Source of the DNA: Schaalia sp. 19OD2882
GTDB taxonomy: Bacteria; Actinomycetota; Actinomycetes; Actinomycetales; Actinomycetaceae
Direction of reading: 5' to 3'
DNA: 64,000 nucleotides
Assembly: GCF_018986735.1 (NCBI RefSeq)
Contig: NZ_CP065521.1
Location: 2,480,001 to 2,544,000 of the forward strand
Every line of letters begins with the position of its first letter. The first letter of the stretch is position 1. The notes below the pieces were generated by a model, which did not search any database, was not told the origin of the DNA, and saw only the letters and a list, made by a program, of their open reading frames with translations. Both the position numbers and the translations under genes were made by a program. Positions 35,392 to 45,234 of this stretch are shown here, piece by piece.

Positions 35392-35655
35392 ATGACGATC
35401 ACCGTCTACTCCAAGCCCCGCTGCCCCCAGTGCGACGCCACCTACCGCGTCCTGGACAAGCAGGGCATCGAGTACACCTCCGTCGACGTCTCCCAGGACT
35501 CCGACGCGCTGGAGTACATCAAGGGCCTGGGCCACCAGCAGGCGCCCGTCGTCGTGGCAGGCGACGACCACTGGAGCGGCTTCCGCCCCGACCGCATCAA
35601 AGCCGCCATCGCGCAGATGGGCCAGTCCGCCGGGCGCCTGGTCGCACAGGCCTGA
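35392..35655 (+). CDS. nrdH: NrdH glutaredoxin-like redoxin
   Basis: An 87-aa protein with the NrdH active site CPQC (C11, C14) after TVYSKPR, and the family end VVVAGDDHWSGFRPDRI. NrdH takes electrons from thioredoxin reductase and passes them to the class Ib ribonucleotide reductase NrdEF. It is the first gene of nrdHIE, downstream of two NrdR-type boxes. The start at 35392 is chosen over an upstream extension because the family begins directly at the beta strand MTITVYSK. Confidence 0.95.
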   Translation: MTITVYSKPRCPQCDATYRVLDKQGIEYTSVDVSQDSDALEYIKGLGHQQAPVVVAGDDHWSGFRPDRIKAAIAQMGQSAGRLVAQA

Positions 35656-35676
35656 GTCCGCGCACGGCGCGCCGCT

Positions 35677-35702
35677 CCGCCCTCGTCCCCCGACGAGGGC
35701 GG
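35677..35702. repeat. perfect hairpin in nrdH-nrdI gap (dispersed motif pair)
   Basis: CCGCCCTCGTC (35677-35687) and GACGAGGGCGG (35692-35702) form an 11-bp perfect stem with a CCCC loop, 22 bases after the nrdH stop. Each arm is a copy of the motif repeated elsewhere in the window. It has no T tail, so it may serve as an mRNA processing or stability element between nrdH and nrdI and not as a full terminator. Confidence 0.75.
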
Positions 35703-35763
35703 CCGCATGCCCAGCCGACACCACCCTCCACAACGACGCCCAGGACGAAGGAAGGGAACCGAC

Positions 35764-36180
35764 ATGGTCAACGTCGTCTACTTCTCCTCCGCGACGGGCA
35801 ACACCCGCCGCTTCGTCGACAAGGTCGGACACCCCGCCCAGCGGATCCCCCTTCTGCCCAGTGAAGAGTTCCTGCACGTCAACCAGCCCTACGTGCTCAT
35901 CGTCCCCACCTACGGGGGCGGGAACACCAAAGGTGCCGTGCCCAGGCAGGTCATCAAATTCCTCAACGACCCGGACAACCGCGCCCTGTGCATGGGTGTG
36001 ATCTCCGCCGGAAACACGAACTTCGGCGCGGCATACTGTCTGGCGGGCGACATCATCGCCGCAAAATTGGGTGTTCCCCACATGTACAAGTTCGAGCTCC
36101 TCGGAACGGCCGAGGACGTCTCACGAGTTCGCGAAGGACTGAGCGAGTTTTGGCAGAGAATCTCACCGACACCGGCGTAG
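35764..36180 (+). CDS. nrdI: NrdI flavodoxin-like protein
   Basis: A 138-aa flavodoxin-like protein. The FMN phosphate loop is [10 protein letters not shown] near residue 9, and PTYGGG then [12 protein letters not shown] are the NrdI-specific loops. NrdI supplies the oxidant used to build the dimanganese-tyrosyl radical in NrdF. The ATG follows GAAGGAAGG. The 3' end overlaps the start of nrdE by 31 bases. Confidence 0.95.
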   Translation: MVNVVYFSSATGNTRRFVDKVGHPAQRIPLLPSEEFLHVNQPYVLIVPTYGGGNTKGAVPRQVIKFLNDPDNRALCMGVISAGNTNFGAAYCLAGDIIAAKLGVPHMYKFELLGTAEDVSRVREGLSEFWQRISPTPA

Positions 36181-38306
36181 AGCCCGCCCCCAGCCCGGAG
36201 CTGGACTACCACGCGCTCAACGCGCAGCTGAACCTGTACGACGCCGACGGCCGCATCCAATTCGACGCCGACCGCCGCGCCGCACGCCAGTACTTCCTCA
36301 CCCACGTCAACCAGAACACCGTGTACTTCCACGACCTGGAGGAAAAACTCGAGTACCTGGTCACCGAGGGCTACTACGAGAAGCAAGTCCTGGACCAGTA
36401 CGACTTCGCCGACATCAAGGCCCTGTACAAGCAGGCCTACGCCCACAAGTTCCGCTTCCCCACCTTCTTGGGCGCCTTCAAGTACTACACGTCCTACACG
36501 CTCAAGACCTTCGACGGCACCCGCTACCTGGAGCGCTACGAAGACCGCATCACCATGGTCGCCATGTACTTGGCGCGCGGCGACGTGAAGCTGGCCCGGA
36601 TCTTGGTCGACGAGATCATGACCGGCCGCTTCCAGCCGGCCACCCCGACTTTCCTCAACGCCGGCAAGGCCGCCCGCGGCGAGCTGGTCTCCTGCTTCCT
36701 GCTGCGCATCGAGGACAACATGGAGTCCATCGCCCGCGGCATCAACTCCGCCCTGCAGCTGTCCAAGCGCGGCGGCGGCGTGGCCCTGTCGCTGACCAAC
36801 CTGCGCGAGGCCGGCGCCCCCATCAAGAAGATCCAGAACCAGTCCAGCGGCGTCATCCCCGTCATGAAACTGCTGGAGGACTCCTTCTCCTACGCCAACC
36901 AGCTGGGTGCCCGCCAGGGCGCGGGCGCCGTGTACCTGCACGCCCACCACCCGGACATCATGGCGTTCCTGGACACCAAGCGTGAGAACGCCGACGAGAA
37001 GATCCGCATCAAGACCCTCTCCCTGGGCGTCGTCATCCCCGACATCACCTTCGAGTTGGCCAAGCGCAACGAGGACATGTACCTGTTCAGCCCCTACGAC
37101 GTCGAACGCGTCTACGGGGTGCCTTTCAGCGAGATCTCCGTGACCGAGAAGTACCAGGAGATGGTCGACGACGGGCGCATCAAGAAGAAGAAGATCAACG
37201 CCCGCCGCTTCTTCCAGACCCTGGCCGAGATCCAGTTCGAGTCCGGCTACCCGTACATCGTCTTCGAGGACACGGTGAACCGCGCCAACCCCATCAAGGG
37301 CCGCATCACCATGTCGAACCTGTGCTCGGAGATCCTGCAGGTCTCGGAGGCCTCGACCTTCAACGAGGACCTGTCCTTCAGCCATGTCGGCAAGGACATC
37401 TCCTGCAACCTGGGGTCCCTGAACGTCGCCAAGACGATGGATTCGCCGGACTTCTCGCAAACCGTCGAGGCCGCCATCCGTGCGCTGACCGCCGTGTCGG
37501 ACCTGTCGAACATCGCGTCGGCGCCGTCGATCGCCCGCGGCAACTCGATGAGCCACGCGGTGGGTCTGGGTCAGATGAACCTGCACGGCTACCTTGCCCG
37601 CGAGCGCGTCCACTACGGTTCGCCGGAGGCTCTGGACTTCACGAACATGTACTTCATGACCGTCGCCTACGAGTGCATCAAGGCGTCGTGCGCCATCGCC
37701 CGTGAGCGCGGCGTGAGCTTCGAGGGCTTCGAGGACTCCGCCTACGCTTCGGGCGAGTACTTCACGAAGTACATCGAGGGCATGTGGGAGCCGACCACCG
37801 AGGTGTGCCGTGCCCTGCTGGCCAAGTCCCCCATCCACGTGCCCACCCGCGAGGACTGGAAGGCGCTGGCCGCGGATGTGGCGAAGTACGGCATGTACAA
37901 CCAGAACCTGCAGGCCGTGCCGCCCACCGGGTCCATCAGCTACATCAACTACTCGACCTCGTCGATCCATCCGATCGTCTCTCGCATCGAGATCCGCAAG
38001 GAAGGCAAGATCGGCCGCGTCTACTACCCGGCGCCGTACATGACGAACGAGAACCTGGAGTTCTACCGCGACGCCTACGAGATCGGCCCGGAGCCGATCA
38101 TCGACACCTACGCGGTGGCCACCCAGCACGTCGACCAGGGCCTGTCGTTGACCCTGTTCTACCCGGACACGGTGACCACCCGCGACCTGAACAAGTCCTA
38201 CATCTACGCTTGGCGCAAGGGCATCAAGACCATGTACTACGTGCGTCTGCGACAGATGGCCCTTGAAGGCACCGAGGTCGAAGGCTGCGTGTCCTGCATG
38301 CTCTGA
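36150..38306 (+). CDS. nrdE: class Ib ribonucleoside-diphosphate reductase alpha subunit
   Basis: A 718-aa catalytic subunit. Visible hallmarks are the N-terminal [35 protein letters not shown] (substrate-site cysteine), [32 protein letters not shown] and the C-terminal EGCVSCML, whose cysteine pair receives electrons from NrdH. The start is inferred as TTG at 36150 (MAENLTDTG), inside the end of nrdI, with GAAGGA about 12 bases upstream; no in-frame ATG or GTG is compatible with family length. It reduces NDPs together with NrdF, encoded 21 kb away at 59217. Regulation is probably through the NrdR-type boxes before nrdH. Confidence 0.95.
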   Translation: MAENLTDTGVEPAPSPELDYHALNAQLNLYDADGRIQFDADRRAARQYFLTHVNQNTVYFHDLEEKLEYLVTEGYYEKQVLDQYDFADIKALYKQAYAHKFRFPTFLGAFKYYTSYTLKTFDGTRYLERYEDRITMVAMYLARGDVKLARILVDEIMTGRFQPATPTFLNAGKAARGELVSCFLLRIEDNMESIARGINSALQLSKRGGGVALSLTNLREAGAPIKKIQNQSSGVIPVMKLLEDSFSYANQLGARQGAGAVYLHAHHPDIMAFLDTKRENADEKIRIKTLSLGVVIPDITFELAKRNEDMYLFSPYDVERVYGVPFSEISVTEKYQEMVDDGRIKKKKINARRFFQTLAEIQFESGYPYIVFEDTVNRANPIKGRITMSNLCSEILQVSEASTFNEDLSFSHVGKDISCNLGSLNVAKTMDSPDFSQTVEAAIRALTAVSDLSNIASAPSIARGNSMSHAVGLGQMNLHGYLARERVHYGSPEALDFTNMYFMTVAYECIKASCAIARERGVSFEGFEDSAYASGEYFTKYIEGMWEPTTEVCRALLAKSPIHVPTREDWKALAADVAKYGMYNQNLQAVPPTGSISYINYSTSSIHPIVSRIEIRKEGKIGRVYYPAPYMTNENLEFYRDAYEIGPEPIIDTYAVATQHVDQGLSLTLFYPDTVTTRDLNKSYIYAWRKGIKTMYYVRLRQMALEGTEVEGCVSCML

Positions 38307-38485
38307 CGCCCGCCCCGGTGCATCGGTCGCGCCCATGGCATCCGGCGGGCCCGTGGCCTTTTCCAGGAGCCTCTGCACTGGCCGTTCATGGCCCGTGGGC
38401 CGCCACCACCGGGACTGCGGATGCCACCCGAGACCGCCAGGTCTTACCATTGATGTGATCACCACCGTCAACTCAGGGAGACCCG

Positions 38486-38974
38486 ATGTCCACCCCGTAC
38501 TCACCCTCGTTCCCCGAGCAGCCCAACACCGGCCAGCAGCCCACCGGAGTCGACCCCTACGGCCAGACCTCCGCCCCACAGCCCACCTACGGGCAACCCG
38601 CCTACGACCAGACCGGATACGGGCAGCCCGCCTATGGACAGCCCGTGTACGACCAGACCGGATACGGTGTTCCCTCCGCAGGTCCCGCCGAGGCCGAGAC
38701 CCTGCGTTCCAACGCCACCGCCGCAATGATCCTCGGCATCTTGGGCCTGGTGCTCATCGGCTGGCTCGGCTCGATCCCCGCGTGGGTGTGGGGCAACTCG
38801 ATCCTGAAGAAGGCGCAGGCCGCAGGAATCCCCGAGTCCTACGTCTCGAATGCGAAGATCGCGAAGATCACCGGCATCATCGGTGTCGTGCTGGGCGTCA
38901 TCGCATTCGTGTTCGTCGTGTTCTTCGTCGGCTTGGGTGTCCTTGCCGCCCTCCTCCAGTCCAGCCAGATCTGA
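38486..38974 (+). CDS. DUF4190-type small membrane protein
   Basis: A 162-aa protein. The first 70 residues are a Pro/Gln/Tyr/Gly-rich cytoplasmic stretch with repeats of the type YGQPAYDQTG. Two membrane helices follow (ATAAMILGILGLVLIGWLGS and GIIGVVLGVIAFVFVVFFVG) separated by a helical loop (NSILKKAQAAGIPESYVSNA). This layout is common in actinobacterial DUF4190 proteins, whose function is unknown. It is a single gene with a 95-bp gap to the next. Confidence 0.8.
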   Translation: MSTPYSPSFPEQPNTGQQPTGVDPYGQTSAPQPTYGQPAYDQTGYGQPAYGQPVYDQTGYGVPSAGPAEAETLRSNATAAMILGILGLVLIGWLGSIPAWVWGNSILKKAQAAGIPESYVSNAKIAKITGIIGVVLGVIAFVFVVFFVGLGVLAALLQSSQI

Positions 38975-39069
38975 GCCAATCCGCATTCACACCCGCATCT
39001 GCGATCGCGCGCAAGTCTGAAAGCTGCCCCTTCCCGCCCCACCCTCCGCGCACCCCTAGGCTTGAGCCC

Positions 39070-40908
39070 ATGAGTCCTCGCCCCGCACACGGTTCCCACC
39101 ACTCCCGCTCGCCGCGCTCCGGCGGTCAGGACCGGCCGATCAGGCACCGCAGCGGCAGTGACGCGGACCTCATCGCCTTCCTGCACGACATGGACGGTTC
39201 CGGCTACGGCGCCTACCGGGGCATCACCGGATCGTGGGACTACGGGGACTTCGTCGTGCACGTCGACCGCGTCCAATCCGACCCCTACGCCCCGCCCTCG
39301 TCCCTGCGGGTCACGGCATCGACCCAGCGCGCAGGACTGCCCGACGAAGCCTTGGCCACCGCAGACACCCGCTTGGCCACGGCGGACTTCCTGGCCCGCG
39401 CTTTCGGCGCCGCAATCGCGCGCCTCGGCGAGAACGCCCTGTCGATCGCCCGCACCGGCCAGGAGATCCTCCAGCGCTCCAGCGCCACCGTGACCACCGA
39501 CCGGGTCCAGATCCGCTTCCAGGTGCAACTGCCGGCGCGCGGCCGCACCGTGCAGGGCCACCGCGCGGCGCGGATCATGGACCAGGACGTTCCCGACGTC
39601 GTCATGGAGACCCTGGATTTCGTCACGGACTCCGCCCGGACCACCGCCCACCGTGAGGCGCTGTTGAACCATGTGCGGGCCCTGGTGGACCACCGGGCCC
39701 TGCAGGCCGAGCTGGTCGAACACGGCTGGGTGGCGTTCGTGGCCGACGGCTCGGTGCTGGCCAGACGCAGCGGAGTCTCGCAGCTGCCGATGAGCGACGC
39801 GGTGCCCTTCACCTCCCCGCAGTCCCTGCGCGCCAGCGTCACCCTGCCCCACGCGGGCGAGGTGGCCGGCATGGCACTGGCTCCGGGTGTCACCCTGGTG
39901 GTCGGCGGCGGCTTCCACGGCAAGTCGACGCTGCTGGGCGCGATCCAGCGCGGAATCCACCCGCATGTGCCCGGTGACGGTCGCGAGCTGGTGGCCACCC
40001 TGCCCGAGGCCATGAAGGTGCGTGCCGCCGACGGGCGCGCGGTGACCGGCGTGGACGTCTCCCCATTCATCACGCACCTGCCGGGCGGGGCGGACACGAC
40101 ACGCTTTTCCACGGAGAACGCCTCCGGGTCGACCTCGCAGGCGGCCGCCATCATGGAGGCGGTGGAGCTGGGCTGTCCGCTGCTGCTGGTCGACGAGGAC
40201 ACCTCCGCCACGAACCTGCTGATCCGAGATGCGCGCATGCGCGCCCTGGTGGCCGACGAGTCCGAGCCGATCACTCCGCTGGTGGACCGGATCCGTTCGC
40301 TGGCGGATGCGGGAGGCGTCTCCACCATCATGGTCATGGGCGGGTCAGGGGACTACCTGGACGTGGCCGACAGGGTCCTCATGCTGGAGTCCTACCGCTG
40401 CTTGGACGTCACCGACCGGGCGCGCGAAGTCGTCGCCTCCATGCCGCGTGACCTGGCCGTTCGTGGGGCGCAGGTCGGGTCCGGGGACAGGTCCGCTCCG
40501 CCCAGTGGGGACGAGGGCGGGGCTGCGACCTCGCCGTGGGTACGGGCCCCACGCATCCCCATGCGCTCACGAGGCAGGGCCGAGCGTCCCCGCACCAAGG
40601 CGCAGGGCCTGGACACGGTGGTCCTGGACAAGCAGACCATCGACCTGGGCGACCTCGAACAGATCGTCGACCCGGGTCAGACCGAGGCGATCGCCTGGGC
40701 GCTGCGCGGTGTCCTTGAGCACCTGGCCGACGCGCGCACTCCCGTTCCGCTTCTCCTGGAGCGCCTGGAACGCCAAATCCGTTCCGAAGGACTGGACACG
40801 ATGGCGAAGTTCGGTGCGCGCGAGTATCCGGCGTTCCTCGTCCGGCCACGCATGGTGGACGTGGGCGCTGCCCTGAACCGCTACCGTGCCCTCGTCCTGG
40901 CCCCCTGA
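39070..40908 (+). CDS. ABC-class P-loop ATPase (COG3044-like)
   Basis: A 612-aa soluble protein. It has a basic N-terminal tail, then DLIAFLHDMDGSGYGAYRGI and a unique N-terminal domain (to about 260). The P-loop GGGFHGKST is at about 279-287 and the Walker B LLLVDEDTSATNLLIRDARM near 375. A His-containing switch region (TIMVMGGSGDYLDVAD) and the C-terminal IDLGDLEQIVDPGQTEAIAW match predicted ATPases of the ABC class. Function is not established. The segment around residue 480 ([12 protein letters not shown]) encodes a copy of the dispersed motif and looks like a non-conserved insert. The start is the first ATG after a 95-bp gap; the frame is open far upstream without coding character. Confidence 0.85.
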   Translation: MSPRPAHGSHHSRSPRSGGQDRPIRHRSGSDADLIAFLHDMDGSGYGAYRGITGSWDYGDFVVHVDRVQSDPYAPPSSLRVTASTQRAGLPDEALATADTRLATADFLARAFGAAIARLGENALSIARTGQEILQRSSATVTTDRVQIRFQVQLPARGRTVQGHRAARIMDQDVPDVVMETLDFVTDSARTTAHREALLNHVRALVDHRALQAELVEHGWVAFVADGSVLARRSGVSQLPMSDAVPFTSPQSLRASVTLPHAGEVAGMALAPGVTLVVGGGFHGKSTLLGAIQRGIHPHVPGDGRELVATLPEAMKVRAADGRAVTGVDVSPFITHLPGGADTTRFSTENASGSTSQAAAIMEAVELGCPLLLVDEDTSATNLLIRDARMRALVADESEPITPLVDRIRSLADAGGVSTIMVMGGSGDYLDVADRVLMLESYRCLDVTDRAREVVASMPRDLAVRGAQVGSGDRSAPPSGDEGGAATSPWVRAPRIPMRSRGRAERPRTKAQGLDTVVLDKQTIDLGDLEQIVDPGQTEAIAWALRGVLEHLADARTPVPLLLERLERQIRSEGLDTMAKFGAREYPAFLVRPRMVDVGAALNRYRALVLAP

Positions 40909-41018
40909 GACGCCGGGTCGGCCCCCAACTGCCCCGACAACCCCCCGGGAATCCTCAGGGAACGATCAGGGACACACCCGATGTCCCCGACCTGACCGCA
41001 CACGCGACGATACGTGTC

Positions 41019-41744
41019 ATGAGCGATTACCCCACTCCCGTCGTCCACCTGTCCTCAGTGTCGAAGACCTACGGCCAAGGCGATACGCAGGTCCTTGCCT
41101 TGGACAAGGTCGACGTGAGCTTCGAAGCCGGCCGCTTCACCGCGATCATGGGCCCCTCCGGCTCCGGAAAGTCGACGATGCTCCATGTCCTGGCGGCCCT
41201 GGACACGCCCACCTCCGGGCATGTCGTCGTCGACGGAACGAACCTGTCACGCCTGGGCGACGACGAATTGACCAAGCTGCGCCGTGACCGCATCGGATTC
41301 GTCTTCCAGGCATTCAACCTGGTGCCCACGCTGGACGCCGAAGCCAACATCACCTTGCCGCTGCGACTGGCCGGCCGCGCCCCCGACCCGGCCTGGTTCG
41401 ACGAAGTCGTCAAAGCGCTGGACCTGCGGCCTCGTCTGCGTCACCTGCCCAGCCAACTCTCGGGCGGACAACAGCAGCGTGTCGCCGTCGCACGGGCACT
41501 CGTGTCCCGGCCGGCCGTCATCGTCGCCGACGAGCCCACCGGGAACCTCGACTCGGCCTCGTCGGCCGAAGTCCTGCAACTGCTGCGCACCGCCGTTGAC
41601 GACCTGGGGCAGAGCGTCATCATGGTCACACACGACCAGAAGGCGGCCCTGGTGGCCGACCGCGTCCTGGTCGTGCGCGACGGCCGGATCGTCTCCGACC
41701 TGCGTCACCCCAGCGCCGAGATCCTCGCGGAGTCGGCACGATGA
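41019..41744 (+). CDS. MacB/LolD-like ABC transporter ATP-binding protein
   Basis: A 241-aa ATPase with Walker A GPSGSGKST, the MacB-type insert TNLSRLGDDELTKLRRDRIG and FVFQAFNLVPTLDAEANITL, signature LSGGQQQRVAVARAL, Walker B VIVADEPTGNLDS and switch His in MVTHDQ. This group energises FtsX-type permeases that export or extract molecules at the membrane. The 3' end overlaps the permease start (ATGA), so the two form one transporter. The facing two-component genes may control it. Confidence 0.93.
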   Translation: MSDYPTPVVHLSSVSKTYGQGDTQVLALDKVDVSFEAGRFTAIMGPSGSGKSTMLHVLAALDTPTSGHVVVDGTNLSRLGDDELTKLRRDRIGFVFQAFNLVPTLDAEANITLPLRLAGRAPDPAWFDEVVKALDLRPRLRHLPSQLSGGQQQRVAVARALVSRPAVIVADEPTGNLDSASSAEVLQLLRTAVDDLGQSVIMVTHDQKAALVADRVLVVRDGRIVSDLRHPSAEILAESAR

Positions 41745-44320
41745 AGGATCTGCTTGCCGCCAATGTTCGCTCCCACGCGCGCCGCTACCTGGCCACCGGC
41801 CTGGCCGTGACCATTTCGACGGCCTTCGTCGTCGCCTGCCTGTTCTTCACCTCCGCACTGGCCGAAGGGCTGATCGCCCAGACCCGCAGCGCGTACACGG
41901 GCGCCGCCATCGCGATCTCACTGGATGAGGACACTGATGCCGACTTGCCCGCATCGGGCCTGGAGGGTGTGGCCGAGAAGGTCGCCACGGTTCCGGGCGT
42001 GAGTGCGGTGGGCTACGAGCGCTCCGCACTGGTCTCCCTCAATGTCGGCTCCACGCGGATCAAGAAGGGCTTGACCACGCTGCTGCCCGAGCCCTTGGCC
42101 CAGCCGCGGCTGGTCCGTGGAGCCCTGCCCACCGATGGGCACGGCATCGTCCTGGACGAGGAGTCCGCGCGGATCCTCGGCGTCGGTGTGGGCGGTCAGG
42201 TCGAGTTCACCGACCTTGCGGGTGGGAGGGGTTCAGACCAGTCGGGCCGCACCTTGGGAGGCTCCGCCTCCGGGCACTCCGCCCCCACCCTGACCGTGAC
42301 CGGCATCAGCCCCGCAGTCAGATCCGGGATGGCCAGCGTGCGCATGAGCGCCGAAGGCGTACGGCAGCTGGGCCTTGGCACGTACATCAGATCCGTCCTG
42401 GTCGCCGGCGACGGACTGAACTTCGCCGAGGAGTCACCGGTCAGCGCCGCCGACTCCGCCGCCCTGACGGCCGCCGTGAAGAAGGTGTTGGCCGACGAAC
42501 CCGGCTATGTGGTGCTTCCCGCGCAGACGGCCCTCGAGGCACAACTGGACAAGGGGAAGGTCGGCGTGGTCTCTTCTGCCGGAGTCATCCTCCTCTTCCC
42601 CGGCATCGCCACCCTGGTGTCTGCGATCGTCGTGGCCACCACCTTCCAGGTGATCCTTGCCCAGCGTCGCCGCGAACTCGCCCTGCTGCGCGCCATCGGC
42701 GCACGTTCACGACAGGTGCGCTCACTGGTGCTGCTCGAAGCCCTGGTCGTGGGGGCCGTGTCCTCACTGGTCGGAACGGTGCTCGGAACCGTCATCACCG
42801 CTGCGTCCCTGGTGCCGTTGGGTGTTGCACGCGACGCCGGCGAGGCCTTGGCCTTGGTCCCGTGGTTCGTCGTGGCGGGCACGGGGTTGGGTGCCACAGT
42901 GCTGACAGCGCTGCTCGGGCTGCGCCCGGCCCTGGCAGTGTCGGGTGTGGCACCCATGGTGGCCCTGTCACCCGTCGATGAAGCCGCTCCCTCCGCGCGT
43001 CGATCCACGATCGGGCGCATGGTCGTCGGCCTGGTGCTGGCTGCGGGCGGCGGAGTCGCCATGTGGTTCGGCCTGGCGGACACGGACCCCACGCGCGGCT
43101 TCCTCATCACCTTCCTGGGTGGTCTGGTCACGTGGATCGGAACGCTGTTCATCTGTTCGGCCTGCCTGCCGGCGATCACCGGCGCAGTCGGGCTGGCGGT
43201 GCGCGGGCCCGTCGGCGAGATGGCGCGCGGCAACACCCTGCGCAATCCCAGTCGCACCGCCGCCACAGGCACTGCGGTGGTCATCGGTGTCACGCTCATC
43301 ACGATGATGGCGGTGGGCGCCACCTCCGTGCGCGCCACATTGGAGGGCGAAGTCGATGCGCGACGCCCCTTCGACCTCGTCGTCCAGTCCATCGAGGGCG
43401 ACGTCCGACCGGGCCTGCTGGAGCGCATCGCGTCAACTGACGGCATCGAGGCCGTCGCCCCGGTCCGAGGTGTGACGGCAGAACTCCGGACCGGCGGGTT
43501 CTCCATCCCCGTGTCCCTCATGGGGGTCCCTGACCTGCAGAAAGTGGCTCACTCGGAGGTCAGCGCCGTCAAGGAGCACCTGGTGCAGTTGCCACAGGAT
43601 GATCACAGCATCGCGGGGCCCGTGACCGTGTGCGCGGGCGGTTCAACCGCCGCCGGTGGCGAGGCGGGGCACGGTGCGCAGGCCCGCTGCGTCGACCTCG
43701 AAGCAGAGACCTCCACGGAAGTCACCACCGGAGCGGCTATGGTCTCCGAGGCGGTCCTGGCCACGATCGCTCCCGATGCGCCCGTGGTGAGGGTCATCGT
43801 GAAACTCGCTCCGGCGGCGGACGCCGAGGTCGTCCAGTCGGCTCTGCTCTCCCTGGACGCCCAGGTGGATGTCAACGGCGCGGCACTCGAACGCGCAATG
43901 TACGGGCGCATGATCGACTTGGTCCTGGCGATCGTCGTCGGCCTGCTGGCGGTGTCGGTGGTGGTGGCGCTGGTGGGCGTGACGAACACGTTGAGTCTGT
44001 CCGTGCACGAGCGCACCCGCGAGAACGGTCTGCTGCGGGCACTCGGCATGACCCGGGCAAGCATGCGGAGGATGCTCGCACTGGAGGCCGTCCTCGTCTC
44101 ACTGACGGCGTCACTGGTGGGACTCGCACTGGGCGTCTTCTTCGGAGTCGTCGGCACTTGGGCGATCCCCTTGGACGTGATCACGACGCACATCGTCATA
44201 CCGTGGCAGGTGGTGGCGGCAACGGTGGTGGTGGCTGTGCTGGCGGCAACGACGGCCTCGTGGCTGCCGGGTCGACGGGCCTCCCGAACCAGCCCGGTGG
44301 AAGCCCTCGCCGCCCTCTAG
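41741..44320 (+). CDS. FtsX-family ABC transporter permease
   Basis: An 859-aa permease with two FtsX/MacB units: an N-terminal helix, a large external domain (to ~265), three helices, a central helix pair, a second external domain (about 525-715) and three helices (LVLAIVVGLLAVSVVVALVG onward). Conserved FtsX text is ILAQRRRELALLRAIGARSR and HERTRENGLLRALGMTRASM. It works with the ATPase encoded just upstream; the substrate may be a peptide, lipid or antibiotic. Similar pairs next to two-component systems are often antimicrobial-peptide or cell-envelope stress modules. The gene ends convergent with the histidine kinase gene, 8 bases apart. Confidence 0.92.
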   Translation: MKDLLAANVRSHARRYLATGLAVTISTAFVVACLFFTSALAEGLIAQTRSAYTGAAIAISLDEDTDADLPASGLEGVAEKVATVPGVSAVGYERSALVSLNVGSTRIKKGLTTLLPEPLAQPRLVRGALPTDGHGIVLDEESARILGVGVGGQVEFTDLAGGRGSDQSGRTLGGSASGHSAPTLTVTGISPAVRSGMASVRMSAEGVRQLGLGTYIRSVLVAGDGLNFAEESPVSAADSAALTAAVKKVLADEPGYVVLPAQTALEAQLDKGKVGVVSSAGVILLFPGIATLVSAIVVATTFQVILAQRRRELALLRAIGARSRQVRSLVLLEALVVGAVSSLVGTVLGTVITAASLVPLGVARDAGEALALVPWFVVAGTGLGATVLTALLGLRPALAVSGVAPMVALSPVDEAAPSARRSTIGRMVVGLVLAAGGGVAMWFGLADTDPTRGFLITFLGGLVTWIGTLFICSACLPAITGAVGLAVRGPVGEMARGNTLRNPSRTAATGTAVVIGVTLITMMAVGATSVRATLEGEVDARRPFDLVVQSIEGDVRPGLLERIASTDGIEAVAPVRGVTAELRTGGFSIPVSLMGVPDLQKVAHSEVSAVKEHLVQLPQDDHSIAGPVTVCAGGSTAAGGEAGHGAQARCVDLEAETSTEVTTGAAMVSEAVLATIAPDAPVVRVIVKLAPAADAEVVQSALLSLDAQVDVNGAALERAMYGRMIDLVLAIVVGLLAVSVVVALVGVTNTLSLSVHERTRENGLLRALGMTRASMRRMLALEAVLVSLTASLVGLALGVFFGVVGTWAIPLDVITTHIVIPWQVVAATVVVAVLAATTASWLPGRRASRTSPVEALAAL

Positions 44321-44328
44321 GGGCGAGG

Positions 44329-45234
44329 TCAGGGCGAGGAGGTGGGGCCGGCGATCGGGAAGGTCATCGTCACGCTGGTGCCCACCGCCTCGCGCGAGGT
44401 CAGACGGACCGTGCCTCCATGCTTGTCGACGACGATCCGCACCAATGCCAGCCCCAAGCCGCTTCCCTGTCGGCCCATCGTGTTCGATCCGCGAGCCAAC
44501 TCGGACCACACGGCCCTCACATCCGCCGCAGGCACCCCGATCCCGGTGTCAGCGACCTCCACTTGGACGGCCGACTCCACCTGGCTGCCGCGCACCTCGA
44601 TGCGCGCACCGACATCGGAGTACTTCACGGCATTCATCACGACGTTCTGCAACGCCGAATACAACAGGTCCGCGTCCCCGCGCACACGAGGCAGCGGCCA
44701 CGGCGCCTTCGGAAAGACGAGGACGAACTCGCGCGCGCCGCCCACCGCAGCACGTGCAGCCTCCACGGCATCCGTGGCGGCTTCCTCCAGGTCCACATCC
44801 TCCAGGTCCAAGGGCGCCGAACTCAGATCGGAGAGTTTTCGCAGGTCCGTCACCAGGACACCCATCCGCCTGGCCTGCGCGGTGACGATCTGCATCGATT
44901 GCGGCCCCTCGGAAGCCGCCGCCGCCAGGATCGCCGTCAACGGATTCTTCAATTCGTGGTCCAGGCGGGCAAGAAACTGCCGATGCTCCAAGACCTGCTG
45001 TTCAGCCTGCTCGCTCCGCCCTCGTTCCTTGGCGCGGGCAAGCATCCACGACACGAGGATCCACACGGCCGCCAGAAGCGAGACCAGCACGCCGATCGCC
45101 GCCGTCAGGGTCGGCACAGGCAGGAACAACGTGAGGCCACGCCGCTCACCCGCAAGAACCCACACCAGCGAGGCAACCAGCCCGATGAGGGCCGGAACCA
45201 TGGCGGCAAGGAGGAGGCGCACCGGGCGGCTCAC
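44329..45234 (-). CDS. sensor histidine kinase
   Basis: A 301-aa kinase with two N-terminal membrane helices (LLAAMVPALIGLVASLVWVL and GVLVSLLAAVWILVSWMLA) and almost no extracellular loop, so it probably senses within the membrane or through a partner. The H-box FLARLDHELKNPLTAI places the phosphorylated His at residue 93. The ATP-binding domain has NVVMNAVKYS, DTGIGVPAADV and GSGLGLALVRIV. The start overlaps the stop of the regulator gene (ATGA). This intramembrane-type sensor paired with an adjacent FtsX transporter recalls the peptide-sensing BceRS-AB arrangement, although the transporter genes are on the other strand. Confidence 0.92.
   Translation of the reverse strand: MSRPVRLLLAAMVPALIGLVASLVWVLAGERRGLTLFLPVPTLTAAIGVLVSLLAAVWILVSWMLARAKERGRSEQAEQQVLEHRQFLARLDHELKNPLTAILAAAASEGPQSMQIVTAQARRMGVLVTDLRKLSDLSSAPLDLEDVDLEEAATDAVEAARAAVGGAREFVLVFPKAPWPLPRVRGDADLLYSALQNVVMNAVKYSDVGARIEVRGSQVESAVQVEVADTGIGVPAADVRAVWSELARGSNTMGRQGSGLGLALVRIVVDKHGGTVRLTSREAVGTSVTMTFPIAGPTSSP

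Noticed and set aside
35910..38726. A 938-codon open frame on the minus strand opposite nrdI, nrdE and the DUF4190 gene
   Set aside because: It is antisense to strongly recognised genes, is made of Val/Gly/His/Arg-rich text typical of high-GC shadow frames, and has no family resemblance.
38263..39069. Extension of the ABC-class ATPase frame upstream through the DUF4190 gene
   Set aside because: The frame is open by chance; it overlaps nrdE and a recognised small membrane protein and reads as Arg/Pro-rich noise until the ATG at 39070.
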